From Ifrita kowaldi (taxonomy: Eukaryota; Chordata; Aves; Passeriformes; Cinclosomatidae), in NCBI GenBank assembly GCA_013398055.1, contig VZRS01004388.1, positions 403,127 through 467,126 on the forward strand: a stretch of DNA of 64,000 bases, given 5' to 3'. The notes under the pieces are model-generated. The model was not told the DNA's origin. It was given only the letters and a program-made list of their open reading frames with translations, and searched no databases. Positions 25,466-35,280 of this stretch are shown here, in pieces. Both the position numbers and the translations under genes were made by a program. The first letter of the stretch is position 1. Each line of letters opens with the position of its first letter.

Positions 25466-25517
25466 CGCCGCTTTCCAAGGGAGCACTCAGGAGGGCACAG
25501 CCAAGCACTACTCGAGG
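25322..25517 (-). CDS. PSEN2: PSEN2 exon 3: 5' UTR plus residues 1-48
   Basis: The acceptor is a clean pyrimidine tract ending CCCCACAG at 25518-25519, and the donor is GTAAGT at 25321-25316. The exon begins with 52 nt of 5' UTR, and translation starts at the ATG at 25465-25463 with G at -3. It encodes the acidic cytosolic N-terminus (SDSEEEPCNERTSLMSAES, then a glycine- and alanine-containing stretch ending AHR). The exon ends on a codon boundary. A second, upstream reading frame enters from exon 2 and runs 50 nt past this start codon in another frame. Confidence 0.94.
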
Positions 25518-25808
25518 CTGTGGGGACAAGCAGAGCAGAGGGGAAGACAACAGTGAACACCACACTGCAAATAACTGCAAGTCTGAAGAGGATTCAGCAG
25601 GGGGGCTCCAGCATGCCATGCAGCTCCGTCTTCTCCCAACAGCAGACTTATCCTGCCCTCACCCAGGCATGACAATCCATTCTGTTAAAGTCGCTGGGAC
25701 TGCTGCAGGCAGGGAGATCAGCAAAATGCAGCACTGAAGAAACTTTATATTTGCCACAGCTTTCACACGTGCTGCCTCTACTTCCCCTCTCCTATCAGTA
25801 CACCTTAC

Positions 25809-25938
25809 CTTGCACAAAGGAGGTTTCTCAGCACTCAGTGTTTGTTTGGCAGGGGCCAAACACGGCTTCACCTCACACATGGGCTGCCTGTCAGAAAGCT
25901 CAGAGAGCTCAGCTCTTACACAACATTCCCGCGAGCAT
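25809..25938 (-). other. PSEN2: PSEN2 exon 2, noncoding (5' UTR)
   Basis: A 130-nt segment has a strong acceptor (CTTCTGCTCCTTGCAG, AG at 25940-25939) and a strong donor (AAG then GTAAGG at 25808-25803), 291 nt upstream of exon 3. The human gene also has two noncoding leader exons. It contains two upstream ATGs: one at its first base opens a 9-codon ORF ending at 25909, and one at 25880 stays open to the donor and continues into exon 3. It is predicted from splice signals only; no transcript was examined. Confidence 0.7.
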
Positions 25939-28900
25939 CTGCAAGGAGCAGAAGTTTCTTAGTAACCTGAAGCCTCAGCTTTACATAAGCCACTAATCAG
26001 AAGCTACATGCTGTCTTATGACTGTTTATTAACCAGATGAATTTTATTAGCAGTGCTTCTCTTTGCCCATGGAGAGGTTTGCATAGCAAGGGACACACCT
26101 GTCTCCCTAGGAGAGCCACTTGTGGGTTTTCCCTTGTGTTGTCTTGTGATTAAAAGCAAAACTACTTGGATGGGCAAAAACATGGAGAATAAACGTTGGG
26201 GCTAGAAATGCTTGGCCTATTTTCACCTATTGCTATGCAGAAAAGCAGGCAAAGCAGTGACACAGTGCAGAAAGGAAAGGAACAGCTCTTCTTTCTAGAC
26301 ACCAGAGGGAGAAGGTACACTGCCCTGAACACTGCAGAACAGCTTTAAAATCGGGATTTCAGGAAGTTTTAAATGCAGCCGATAGGAAAATTCTTTTTAG
26401 CATTTACTAAGTCAGCTTAACAAAGCAAGTAATGAATCACTTTCTGATACTCAGCCACTTGTCCACAAGCAAAACTATACCTCTAATGCATTGTAAGCAG
26501 TTATATCTACCAGAACACTTCTCCTCGACAAAACCTTACCCAAGCTCCTGTGTCTCAGGAAATAGAAGAGGAAGCAGAAGAAGCCACGTGATTTGGACAC
26601 AGTCACTTAAATCTGAATCATACATTCACAGCCCAACCAGCACACCCTACTGTCTTGAGACGTCAGAGTGGATACTTGGAAGATCTGTGAGATATTCTTG
26701 CTCCTCACTGAAGAAACTGAAATTCACTTTGGAGGAAGGAAAAGAGGGAGGAGTGGGAGATCCCCCTTTCTTTCACAGCCTCCTCAACGCATCTGCACCG
26801 TCAAGAAATTTTAGAACGTCAACTCAATCTAGCAAAGTGAAACATTTTTCAGACATCTGTTCCTCCCCTGGCTTTTCATGCTTTTTCATATCCTGTTGTT
26901 CCTCCTTTGGTGATAAAAGTGGTACAGTTCTACAGGGAAACAAAACAGGGCTAACCCTCACACCAGGCCTGTCAGCTTCATAGTAATCCCGTGTTCTTAC
27001 CGAGTGAGCTGCTTAACAGTTGTGTGCTTATTTCTTGCAGTGACCAAAATCTCCTCTCTGCATGCTTAACACACTCCTTTGACTGAGCACATGAGGGCTC
27101 ACAATTTACAGCTGGGTTACCAGACTCTGCTCCAGTTACAGGATTTAGGTCTTTAAAGAAGTCGAGTATATAAAGTCATTCAGTCATGACATACTTCTGG
27201 ATGAAGAACAGGGTAAGTTATGCATGCCACAGGATCTGTGACCTATGGAATTTAAATAACTCTCAAAACCTTCTGCCCATGTCAGAGACCAGGGAGGAGA
27301 TAAATAAAGATTTACTCACTGATAGTTTGGGGCCAATATTTAGGTTTTAACAACCCAGTGAAACTACTCAAGAACTTTTTCTCACATTATTTAAGAAATC
27401 ATTTTTGCTACATAAAGAGAGCAATTCTGAAGAGGATTTAAAAGGGGCAGCCAATTACCCTACTTTCAACACCCTACTTATGCCCACTGGAGGAGTTAAA
27501 CTAATAGCAAAACCACAGTGCCAATTACTAACCTTCTCAGTTACATGGGAAGAAATAAACTCATGTTGAAATACAGCCAATTTTAAGGACATTTCCTCCT
27601 ATGCTCCCCCAGCAAGGATATGGACATGCAAAGGTGCCATGATATTTCTGGTCAGCAAGCAGATTCAGACCTGAACACAGCTTCACTGTCCCCTGTTTAC
27701 ACAGCCGTGGTTTCAGTGAGGGTTGACACAAACACACCCCAATAAATCCAAGACTTTACAGGAGCTCCTGTGGCAGACACTGAAGCTACAGCTGCCTTAG
27801 ATTGATCTAAACTGTCCTGCCAAAGGGGTTGTCCCACCACCCTCCAACTCTCTGGTGCCAACCCCAGGTGCTCATCAGCTGGGTAGTGCTTTTGAGAAGA
27901 CAGTGAGGCACCTGTTTCCCTCTGCTGTCACAGAGCCAGGTCCCAGCAGGGCTGGCCCTGAGAGTGGCTCTGGGAGCAGCCCCAGTGGCAGTGCCCACAC
28001 CAGGAATACAGAGCACTGTGCATCCCCCTTCCAGTAGGGTTGAGCCTTAAGGTGACGAGCCCTCTCCTCACTCCCAGACAAGCAGCCCACCCTCACCTCA
28101 GGTCTGCAAAACCCTTGGCAGTGTGGCTCTGTGACTCTTATCTAAGTAGGGGCCTTGGATATATGGTTTACAGAGGCAGGAACACTGGCTCTCCCCCTCT
28201 GCCCCACCATGGACTCAGCAGGGATTTTGTCTAATGCCACTATTTTTTCATCAGAGGTGCTCTTTGAACTGGCACCAAGGCTGTGCTGGCTGCCAGAGAG
28301 AGCTGTGGTTTGAGCAGTCTGTCCTCCAGGGGAGGAAGGACCAGCCTGGTCACTCTCACACACGTGCCCAGCACGACAGCACCCTTTGGGCTGAGCAGAG
28401 GGAAAGAACAGCAAGTCTGGGACTTGCCTGACAAACAAAAAGGGAGCCACAGAGCACCAGGCAGCTAAGACAGGGGTGTTACAAAGCCACACTGTTCTCT
28501 GGTCTCATTTCACTACTTAAACTAAGGAAAAAAGCGCCTTGTGGAGAGGATTTCTGCCTGCCAAAAGGATGCTGCATACACCATAATGGAAAGCAAGGAG
28601 CCTTCTTTCCTACTCACGCAGATGACAACAAATACGTCTGTGCATATGGACTGCTTTTCTAGGCTGAGCTGAAAAAGCAGGGAAGGACAGCTCAGGAACG
28701 GAAAACATGGAGCACTGAGACAAATGTAAGCTGTATCTGCATTCACAGAAAGCTTTAGAGCATGATCTACCAAATACATTAAATGAAGTCCCAGTCCACC
28801 ATCAAGCTGAAGCACCTGAGTTATATCAGGCAACGTTCTCCTCTCTGCCTCTCAAACCATCAGGTCCCATTCAAAAAAATCATACAATGCTTAAAAGCAA

Positions 28901-29763
28901 AATGATCCAACTCTCAAAACTGTATGGCAAAAGTGAAAGGGGACAAAAACTAGGTCAGCAGAAAGTGCTTCTTAGAGGAGCTGAGCTGGGAATACAATTT
29001 ACAGCAGTCTTGTGAATCCTGAAGGGAAGCAGGAGCCACCGATTCTCTTTGCAGATGTCCTTCGTGCAAGACACCTCTATCCTCAGCTGTGATAAACCAG
29101 CTTTATGGATTTTGATTAAATTGGGCCAGTTCACTAACATTAAGATCTAGCCTCAGTTTGCCTTTTATTTTCATGCTGCAAACAATCTAAAGTCTTTCCT
29201 TTGCATTTCATCCGTCACAAATAATACCACTACAATGCACAGAATAGCTGCTGTAGCCTGACAGAATACTGAATTACCCACTTGAGAGTTAAAATTCCTC
29301 CTTATACATATTTTTCTCTTTGATGGCAATTAGATGAAAAGAATTGTATTTTCTTTGCTATGTTTAGATCAAGAGAAAGCTTTGGGATGATACTGACAGC
29401 CTAATGTTCTCCTAAGTTTTGGCTGTAGCAACCACTGCTATTGGTAAGCAAGAAGAGAAGGAAATAAACTTTTAAGAAATTCTAAGTGGTGGGGCCAAAA
29501 TTAGGAGGAAAGATTTCTAGGTTCTTGCCAATAAATAAAGCCAGAATGGGCATGCTGCTAAAATGCCAGGGGACTTGGAACACACCATCTCAGTGTGCAA
29601 ATACCACTCACTTTCAGCCTCAGAACACAAAAATAACAAAACACAATATGCTATGGGGAGCTGTAAAGATTTGTAGCTTTCTTTCTCCATTCTGGCTGAA
29701 CTAGCACTGCTTTCTCTTGTCCCACAAGAAAGGCACAAGACATAGCCCCAAAGGGCGATTCTG

Positions 29764-29819
29764 CTGGCAGAGCTGAAATCAGACCCTCCCCGAGAGGGTC
29801 AGAAGGATTATTCTGCCAG
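29764..29819. repeat. Nested inverted repeat in PSEN2 intron 1
   Basis: Outer arms CTGGCAGA (29764-29771) and TCTGCCAG (29812-29819) are perfect complements. They enclose inner arms GACCCTC (29782-29788) and GAGGGTC (29794-29800) around a 5-nt loop. The two spacers are 10 and 11 nt, so the whole is nearly symmetric. Function unknown. Confidence 0.85.
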
Positions 29820-30624
29820 CACTGAGCCCAAATACTCTATCAGCCAACTGCTTGTCACTGCATAAAGGCACCACAGCCCTGCAAAACTACTCTACACAAG
29901 TAAAACCTCAAAGCCCGGGTCACACTTCCCATGCAGGAGCAGCAACTCGCGCTGGTGCCAGTACTGCTGAGGACATCGGAGCCAGCAGGGGCTGGAGGGG
30001 ACACTTCGGGGACACCCAAGGACACCTGTGCTGGGGCTCAGTTCCTGTGTCCTACCCGAGTGGCTGCTTTCCCCCAGGCCCCCAAGGGGACACAAGCACA
30101 CAGGGACTGCTTCCCTGTTCATCCAAGTGCACGGCCAGCCTGGCAGGACACACAGACAACAAACACTTACATTAAAGAAAAGGGGAAAATAAAGAACCAC
30201 GCCAAGCCCCACCCCGCCAGGCAGAGATTTTTCAGGAGGCCAGAGGAGACCTTGCTCCCATGCAGATGTTCCTGCTCCCCAGCTGCCCTTCTGAACGCTT
30301 AAAAATCTGGCTGCCTCTGAAGGTGTGCCGGAGGCGCTTCCAAATGAAAGCCGGGATGGCGGGCAGGAACGCCGCCACCGCCCAGGAGAAAGAGGCGTAC
30401 AGATATTTTTACACACGTACATACACAAACACGCATGGAAGTATGTATTTTTATATCTATAATATGCAGCTATATAACAACATACACATGTACGTAAATA
30501 CACACACAGAGATACAGGCAGCTCCGGCAGCGCGGCGATCCCGAGACCCCGCGCGAACGCCGGCGGCTGGCCAGGCCAGGCCTGTCCCGCCCCATCTACA
30601 GCCCGCAGCATCCCGCCGGCAGAA

Positions 30625-30720
30625 GATCCCGATCCCGATCCCGATCCCGATCCCGATCCCGATCCCGATCCCGATCCCGATGCCAGTCCCCATCCCCATC
30701 CCCATCCCGGTCCCGCGCCC
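30625..30720. repeat. (GATCCC)n hexanucleotide array, degenerate at one end
   Basis: Nine perfect GATCCC units run from 30625 to 30678, followed by seven diverged hexamers (GATGCC, AGTCCC, CATCCC x3, GGTCCC, GCGCCC) to 30720. On the PSEN2 sense strand this is a run of GGG/GGGG tracts every 6 nt, starting 21 nt after the intron 1 donor. Confidence 0.97.
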
Positions 30721-30740
30721 CGTCCGGCCCCGCTGTTTAC

Positions 30741-30830
30741 CTGCTCCCGGCACGGCACGCGCTCCTCGCCGCTCCCATTGGCTCCCGCCCCAGCGCCGGC
30801 CGGGAGGGACGGCCGCGCCAGTCCATTCGT
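30741..30830 (-). other. PSEN2: PSEN2 exon 1, noncoding; 5' end approximate
   Basis: Inside the CpG island a consensus donor lies at 30740 (GAGCAG then GTAAAC), giving the 3' edge of a leader exon. The start is a guess: two reverse-oriented CCAAT boxes at 30880-30884 and 30910-30914 suggest initiation some 50-100 nt downstream on the minus strand. If initiation were above 30981, an ATG there (A at -3, G at +4) would open a longer upstream ORF. 5' end mapping would settle it. Confidence 0.5.
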
Positions 30831-31029
30831 CGCCGCAGCTGTCGCTCAGCGGATGTCCCCGCCTACGGGCCATTCTCCTCCAATAGAAGAGAAGAACGAG
30901 GAGAGGCTCGGCCAATAGGAAGGCGGCTGTCGCCGCTCTCCCGCTGCCCGGTGGCGGTCTGTGAGGCGGTGGCGCCGCCATAGTAGGGCGGGTGCGGGCG
31001 GAGCCCGGGCTTCGGGTCTTGCGGAGTCC

Positions 31030-31355
31030 CAGAATGGCTGGAGTTGGAAGGGGTCTTAAAGGTCATCCAGTTCCAGCCCCCTGCATGGGCAGGGACACTT
31101 CCACTGGACCGGGTTGCTCAAAGCCCTGTCCAGCGTGTCCTTGAACACTTCCAGGGATGAGGCATTCAGAGCTGCTCTGTGCAACCTGTGCTGGCGCCTC
31201 ACCACCCTCACAGTAAAGAACTTGCTCCTTATATCTAATATCTAATCGAAACCTGAATCCATTTCCCCTTCTCCTGTCACTAAATGCTCTTGTAAAAAGT
31301 CCATTTCTGTCCTTCTGGTAGACTCCTTTCAGGTATTGGAAGGCTTAAATGCTTA
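31030..31355 (-). mobile_element. CR1 LINE 3' fragment abutting the PSEN2 promoter
   Basis: The plus strand shows AGAATGGCTGGAGTTGGAAG, GGGCAGGGACACTTCCACTG, CCTCACAGTAAAGAACTTGC and CTTGTAAAAAGTCC, an inverted CR1 tail. Its 3' terminus sits at the upstream edge of the PSEN2 CpG island. The end of the usual terminal octamer has decayed. Confidence 0.94.
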
Positions 31356-34300
31356 TCAACTTAGCCCTTAAGTAAATGAAAAGCTATGCAAGCATGCAGA
31401 TCCGGATGGGAATAAAAGGGATAATAATAAGAGAGAAGTGTGTAGGAGTAAGTAGAGAAACCAGAGGAAATGAGCAAAGAATAGTTCTGCTAGAATTGTG
31501 TCTGACCCCTGCTCAGTTTATAGATCAGAGGGGTGAATAAAGAAAATTACAATTTCATCCTATTTGCAATGGCTGTGGGGAGTTTTTATTTTCAGAGTGT
31601 GTTTTTGTTCAAAATTTAAAAAAAAAAAGCGCATGATAGTAAGCAAGATAATCCCGTAGATAGATGAAATTGCTCTTCAGTCAGCACACAAACCACTCCT
31701 GCCTCTGTTCCCATTGCTTTATCAAGCAGCAGTCAAGTGAAATAATGATTCTGGCAGCTCTGTAGCACTTGCTCGTCATCTGTGGGGGCAGAGACACAAA
31801 CTGGAGTCATGGCAATTTCCCTCTACTGCTGTTGTCATTTCAGGAAGAACCTCAGGCACAGCCACAGGGAGGATGTACAGCAGAGATTCACACTCCTCTT
31901 TGCTCCATGCCACCCACGATGATCTTGTGTACAAAGGGAATGAAGGGTAAGATGGTAACGAAAGAGACACAAGGTACAATATGTGAACTTCCACGCTAGA
32001 AATCACTGGACAAAATGGAATCTTTTGCAGATTCCAAATCTTAAGTTGGCCATCGCATTCTTTTCCCCAGATTTCCTACGCAACATCAGTGACAAGTCAT
32101 ACATGTTCCTCGTACCTGTAATCCTTATTTTGAGCCACTCTGCACACAGAACTAAGTTACATGGAAAGTTCTTCGGAGCCCCAGAGAGCTGCCTATCCCA
32201 GCATGGCCAGCTGGCCTTTGCCAAGGTAAAGGAAGTCTGGAAAAATTGATAAACTGTGTGCTTGGCTGTGTTCTTCACTAGCCAAGAGCTCTTTACTATC
32301 AGAGCTCTTTCTAACAGGTTTCTCTCAAAGGCTGTGTCTACCTTTGGCCTTTGTGCTGAGCTGTTGAGTTCCTTCTCACTGGACACTCCACTTGATCCAG
32401 CTGGAGATTTTTTTAATGGGAATTTTTCTGATTAATTGAATCCTTCACACATTTTATGCTGAGCTGCTTTTGAAGTTTAACATTAGGAGAAGGAACCATT
32501 TTGGCTGCACTCAGTGATTCCACAACTGACAATCATTTTACACCCCTTTACATGGAGCATACATATCTGACACAAATTTGGGACAATAGTAAAAATGTTC
32601 AGCTGTTTTAAAACATTGTATAACTTCAAAGCCAAAGCATTGACAGTCCGAACTGTGCTGCTCTTCACCTCACTGGCAGCTGTCAGTCCAGCTGAGCCTG
32701 CCATAGATCGGTGCAGGAGATAGGGAAACTGTTCTTAGACTCCTTCTTCTAGGGGCTGAAGGGATGGGAACTGGTTTTACAAGCCCAGTTGCCCTTAATC
32801 AGCAGCTTTAGAAGCTAAACTTGCAGCTTTTTGTATCTCTCAAAAGTGCTGCTCTGCTGTATGAAGGGCTCACAGGTGTCCACTCTGGACTAAAATTTAG
32901 AGACAAACAAATTCCTTGCTTCTTTCCACATTCTCACTAGAGCCTCCCTTTTTGCTGTCACCCTGATGGACAAATGCAAAGAGGTGCAGGTCTTGTGCAT
33001 CCTAGCAAAGGGTTTTAGGAAAAAATTGCATGTACTGCAACCTTCACAGAAGCACAAGAACATGAATATGTGACACCCAGCTGTCTTTCTGAGAATGCAT
33101 ATCCTGCCTGCCTCCTTGGTAGCTTTCAGAGGCAAAAATCTGTCTTAGCTCAGTGTTTCTCTTCTGTACCCTAAAGTGGGTAATAGGGAGACAAGTAGTT
33201 GTTTTTGGTCTCTCCATCCACGAGTGTTACTTCCATGCAGCTTTCAGTCAGAATGCCTTTTCACATGCTTTTTCCTAGCTGCATCACATGAGAAGCATCT
33301 GACCTGAGAGCAAGTTAGCAGGCTCTTTGAGCAAAGCCTCGCTCTGTATCATATGGACATCAAAAATATTTCTGCCCTTTTTTTTTTTTTTTTTTCTTAA
33401 TTTTAACAGATCTATGCAGTCATTTCTTTAATGGAGCTCTCACAGATAATGTAGAGTGTGCTCATTTCCAGGGATATCACATGCCCAGCTGCATCACAGC
33501 TTCATGACTTGGGAGGTCGGTGTCTCTCTCCAGGCTGGTGGTTGTTCTGAAGTGCATGGGGACATTCTCTGGGATTGCCCTAATGTGTCCCATTTTGGTA
33601 GTGAGGTGTTTATGGCAGGATATCTCAGGGAGGTTTTGGTTATAAACTGTTGCAGTCCTCCAAATATATCCAAGAAATTGTGACTGTTTTATTTCAGGAG
33701 ATGTAAATAATACCCGGAAATAGGACTACTGACACAAATCCAAACAGAGATGCTCCCTTGGCTTTTGAATGGAAACAGACATGACACCATCTGTCAAAAT
33801 AACATTAAAACCTCTTGTGCTTGCACAGAAGATATGAATAGGGTCAGGCCCAGCACATGGGAGTTTTGTTCTGGAATAGACAGTACTTTCCAGGAGTCTT
33901 GCTCAGTTTATTCCACTTTGTAGATCTGCAGTCCCTAGAGGAAAGGTCATTACTGAATACCAAAGCAAACATTTTTCTCATAACTGAAGGAGATCTCATT
34001 CATGATAGGACTTAGCAAGCAGCCAGGGCGCATGACAGAGTGCCACCTGTGGGCAGGAATCATGTATTGGTGTCACACTTCTGCGTGGATTTTTAGAGTA
34101 TTCCCACATTGGTGTATCCCTGATGCCTCAGATATAACCAGACAGTTCAGATTTAAGCTCCAGTAGTGAAGAGTCTGGTATATCCTTCTGTCTAAAACAG
34201 AGCTGAGTACAGATCCAAAGTCCCCTAGACTGTAGGCTATGGATCTGACCCTTGGAAGCTCAACTTCATGCTAAGGGAATACTCATAAGTTGCGTCATGA

Positions 34301-35100
34301 ATGTTCACTCAATACAAATCCCCCATGCACAGACCTGAGGTCATCTCGTGGTCCATTCCTTCCAGGTCTACAGCATCACAGAAGCTGTGTAGATGGCTTC
34401 TTTCTAAAGGATACAGAATTGAGCTAAATACGAGATTCTCTCAAAACAGACAAGGCCAAAGTGGTGAGAAGGGAAAAGTGTGCAGTCACAAAGCAGTCAG
34501 TGATGCACCCAAATCAATGGAATGTCACTGAAGTCTTACTTTTAAGCACAGGTCCTTGGCAGGCCCATCAAGCAGGAGCAGGATTGCCCCAGTGGGAGTG
34601 CCCAGTGCCTGCCTGGGAGCAGAGCTCCTGCTGCCATGGTGCCCTGGACCACTGTCTGTCTCAGACAGCTTCTCCCACCTCCTTAAGTTTGGTACAGTTT
34701 TGCTAATGGATGAAATTTCCCTTTAGGACACAAATGTACCAGTCTGACAAGCAGCATTATGCCTTTAAGGTTGTTGGTATCTCTTTGGCTTTTCAGATCT
34801 TGGGACAAATCCTTCAGGCAATCCCAGGCTCCGAGCAATCAGCAGACCTCTTCATGTGACTTGGAAAACTGTGGGTTAACACTGCTCTGCTCTGTTTGAA
34901 GTCAATGACTTCAACTGAAATGAGGTCTGTCCTGGGACAAAGGAAAGTAAATGTCTAACATATTTTAAAAATGCACATGAAAAGAAAAAAACTAAAAAGA
35001 GAACAAAAGTTCCTCGTTAAGTTCCCCGTAATTACTCAGATGAACTTGGGCCTGTTGGTGGCCATGGAGAGGGGGACATGGGTAAGGAATGTGAATGATA
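31356..35100. other. Intergenic DNA upstream of PSEN2
   Basis: No gene recognised. There is an 18-T run at 33378-33395. Open frames on both strands are short and lack domains or convincing splice contexts. Confidence 0.5.
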
Positions 35101-35104
35101 CCTT

Positions 35105-35280
35105 CATATTTAAATAAATCCTTCCCGGTTTCGTTGGAAGGAGGTTCCCCCCGCACAAGCTGTGAAGGAGCGTCTCGCTGTGCCCGCTAGGGGACAGAAC
35201 TCTGCCGCGTACATCCATCCCTCTCCTCGGGAGCGGGATGAGCTCCGGCATCTGCAGCTCCAGCCCCGGCTCTCTCTGGG
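35105..35280 (+). promoter_or_regulatory. CpG-dense, first-exon-like element
   Basis: An isolated block in AT-rich intergenic DNA has about a dozen CpGs in about 165 bp. It carries a TATA-like ATATTTAAATAAATCC at about 35106, an ATG at 35238 with G at -3 (MSSGICSSSPGSLW) and a consensus donor GTAAGC at 35281. It could be a lncRNA promoter, a distal ITPKB leader exon or a decayed mobile-element promoter. No transcript evidence is available. Confidence 0.3.

Larger units (their letters stand above)
25939..30740 (-). other. PSEN2: PSEN2 intron 1
   Basis: About 4.8 kb between the predicted noncoding exons 1 and 2. No recognisable exon or transposon was found. It holds a GATCCC hexanucleotide array at its 5' end, an alternating purine-pyrimidine tract at about 30405-30515 and a nested inverted repeat at 29764-29819. 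The longer open frames here are low-complexity or GC-driven and do not look like protein. Confidence 0.6.
30520..31025 (-). promoter_or_regulatory. PSEN2: PSEN2 CpG-island promoter with three CCAAT boxes
   Basis: This stretch is very GC- and CpG-rich, in sharp contrast to both flanks, and covers the predicted exon 1. CCAAT motifs (NF-Y type) are seen on the plus strand at 30880-30884 and 30910-30914 and on the minus strand at 30781-30777. No TATA box was seen, as expected for a housekeeping promoter. A CR1 fragment begins directly at its upstream edge. Confidence 0.75.

Noticed and set aside
29892..30758. A 288-codon minus-strand open frame including long Gly-Ser repeats
   Set aside because: It runs through the hexanucleotide array and the predicted exon 1 donor; composition is low-complexity and no domain is visible.
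30457..30981. A 174-codon minus-strand frame starting MAAPPPHRPP with a good start context
   Set aside because: It spans the exon 1 donor and the repeat, and its ATG lies upstream of the CCAAT boxes, so it is probably outside the transcript; at most a leader ORF.
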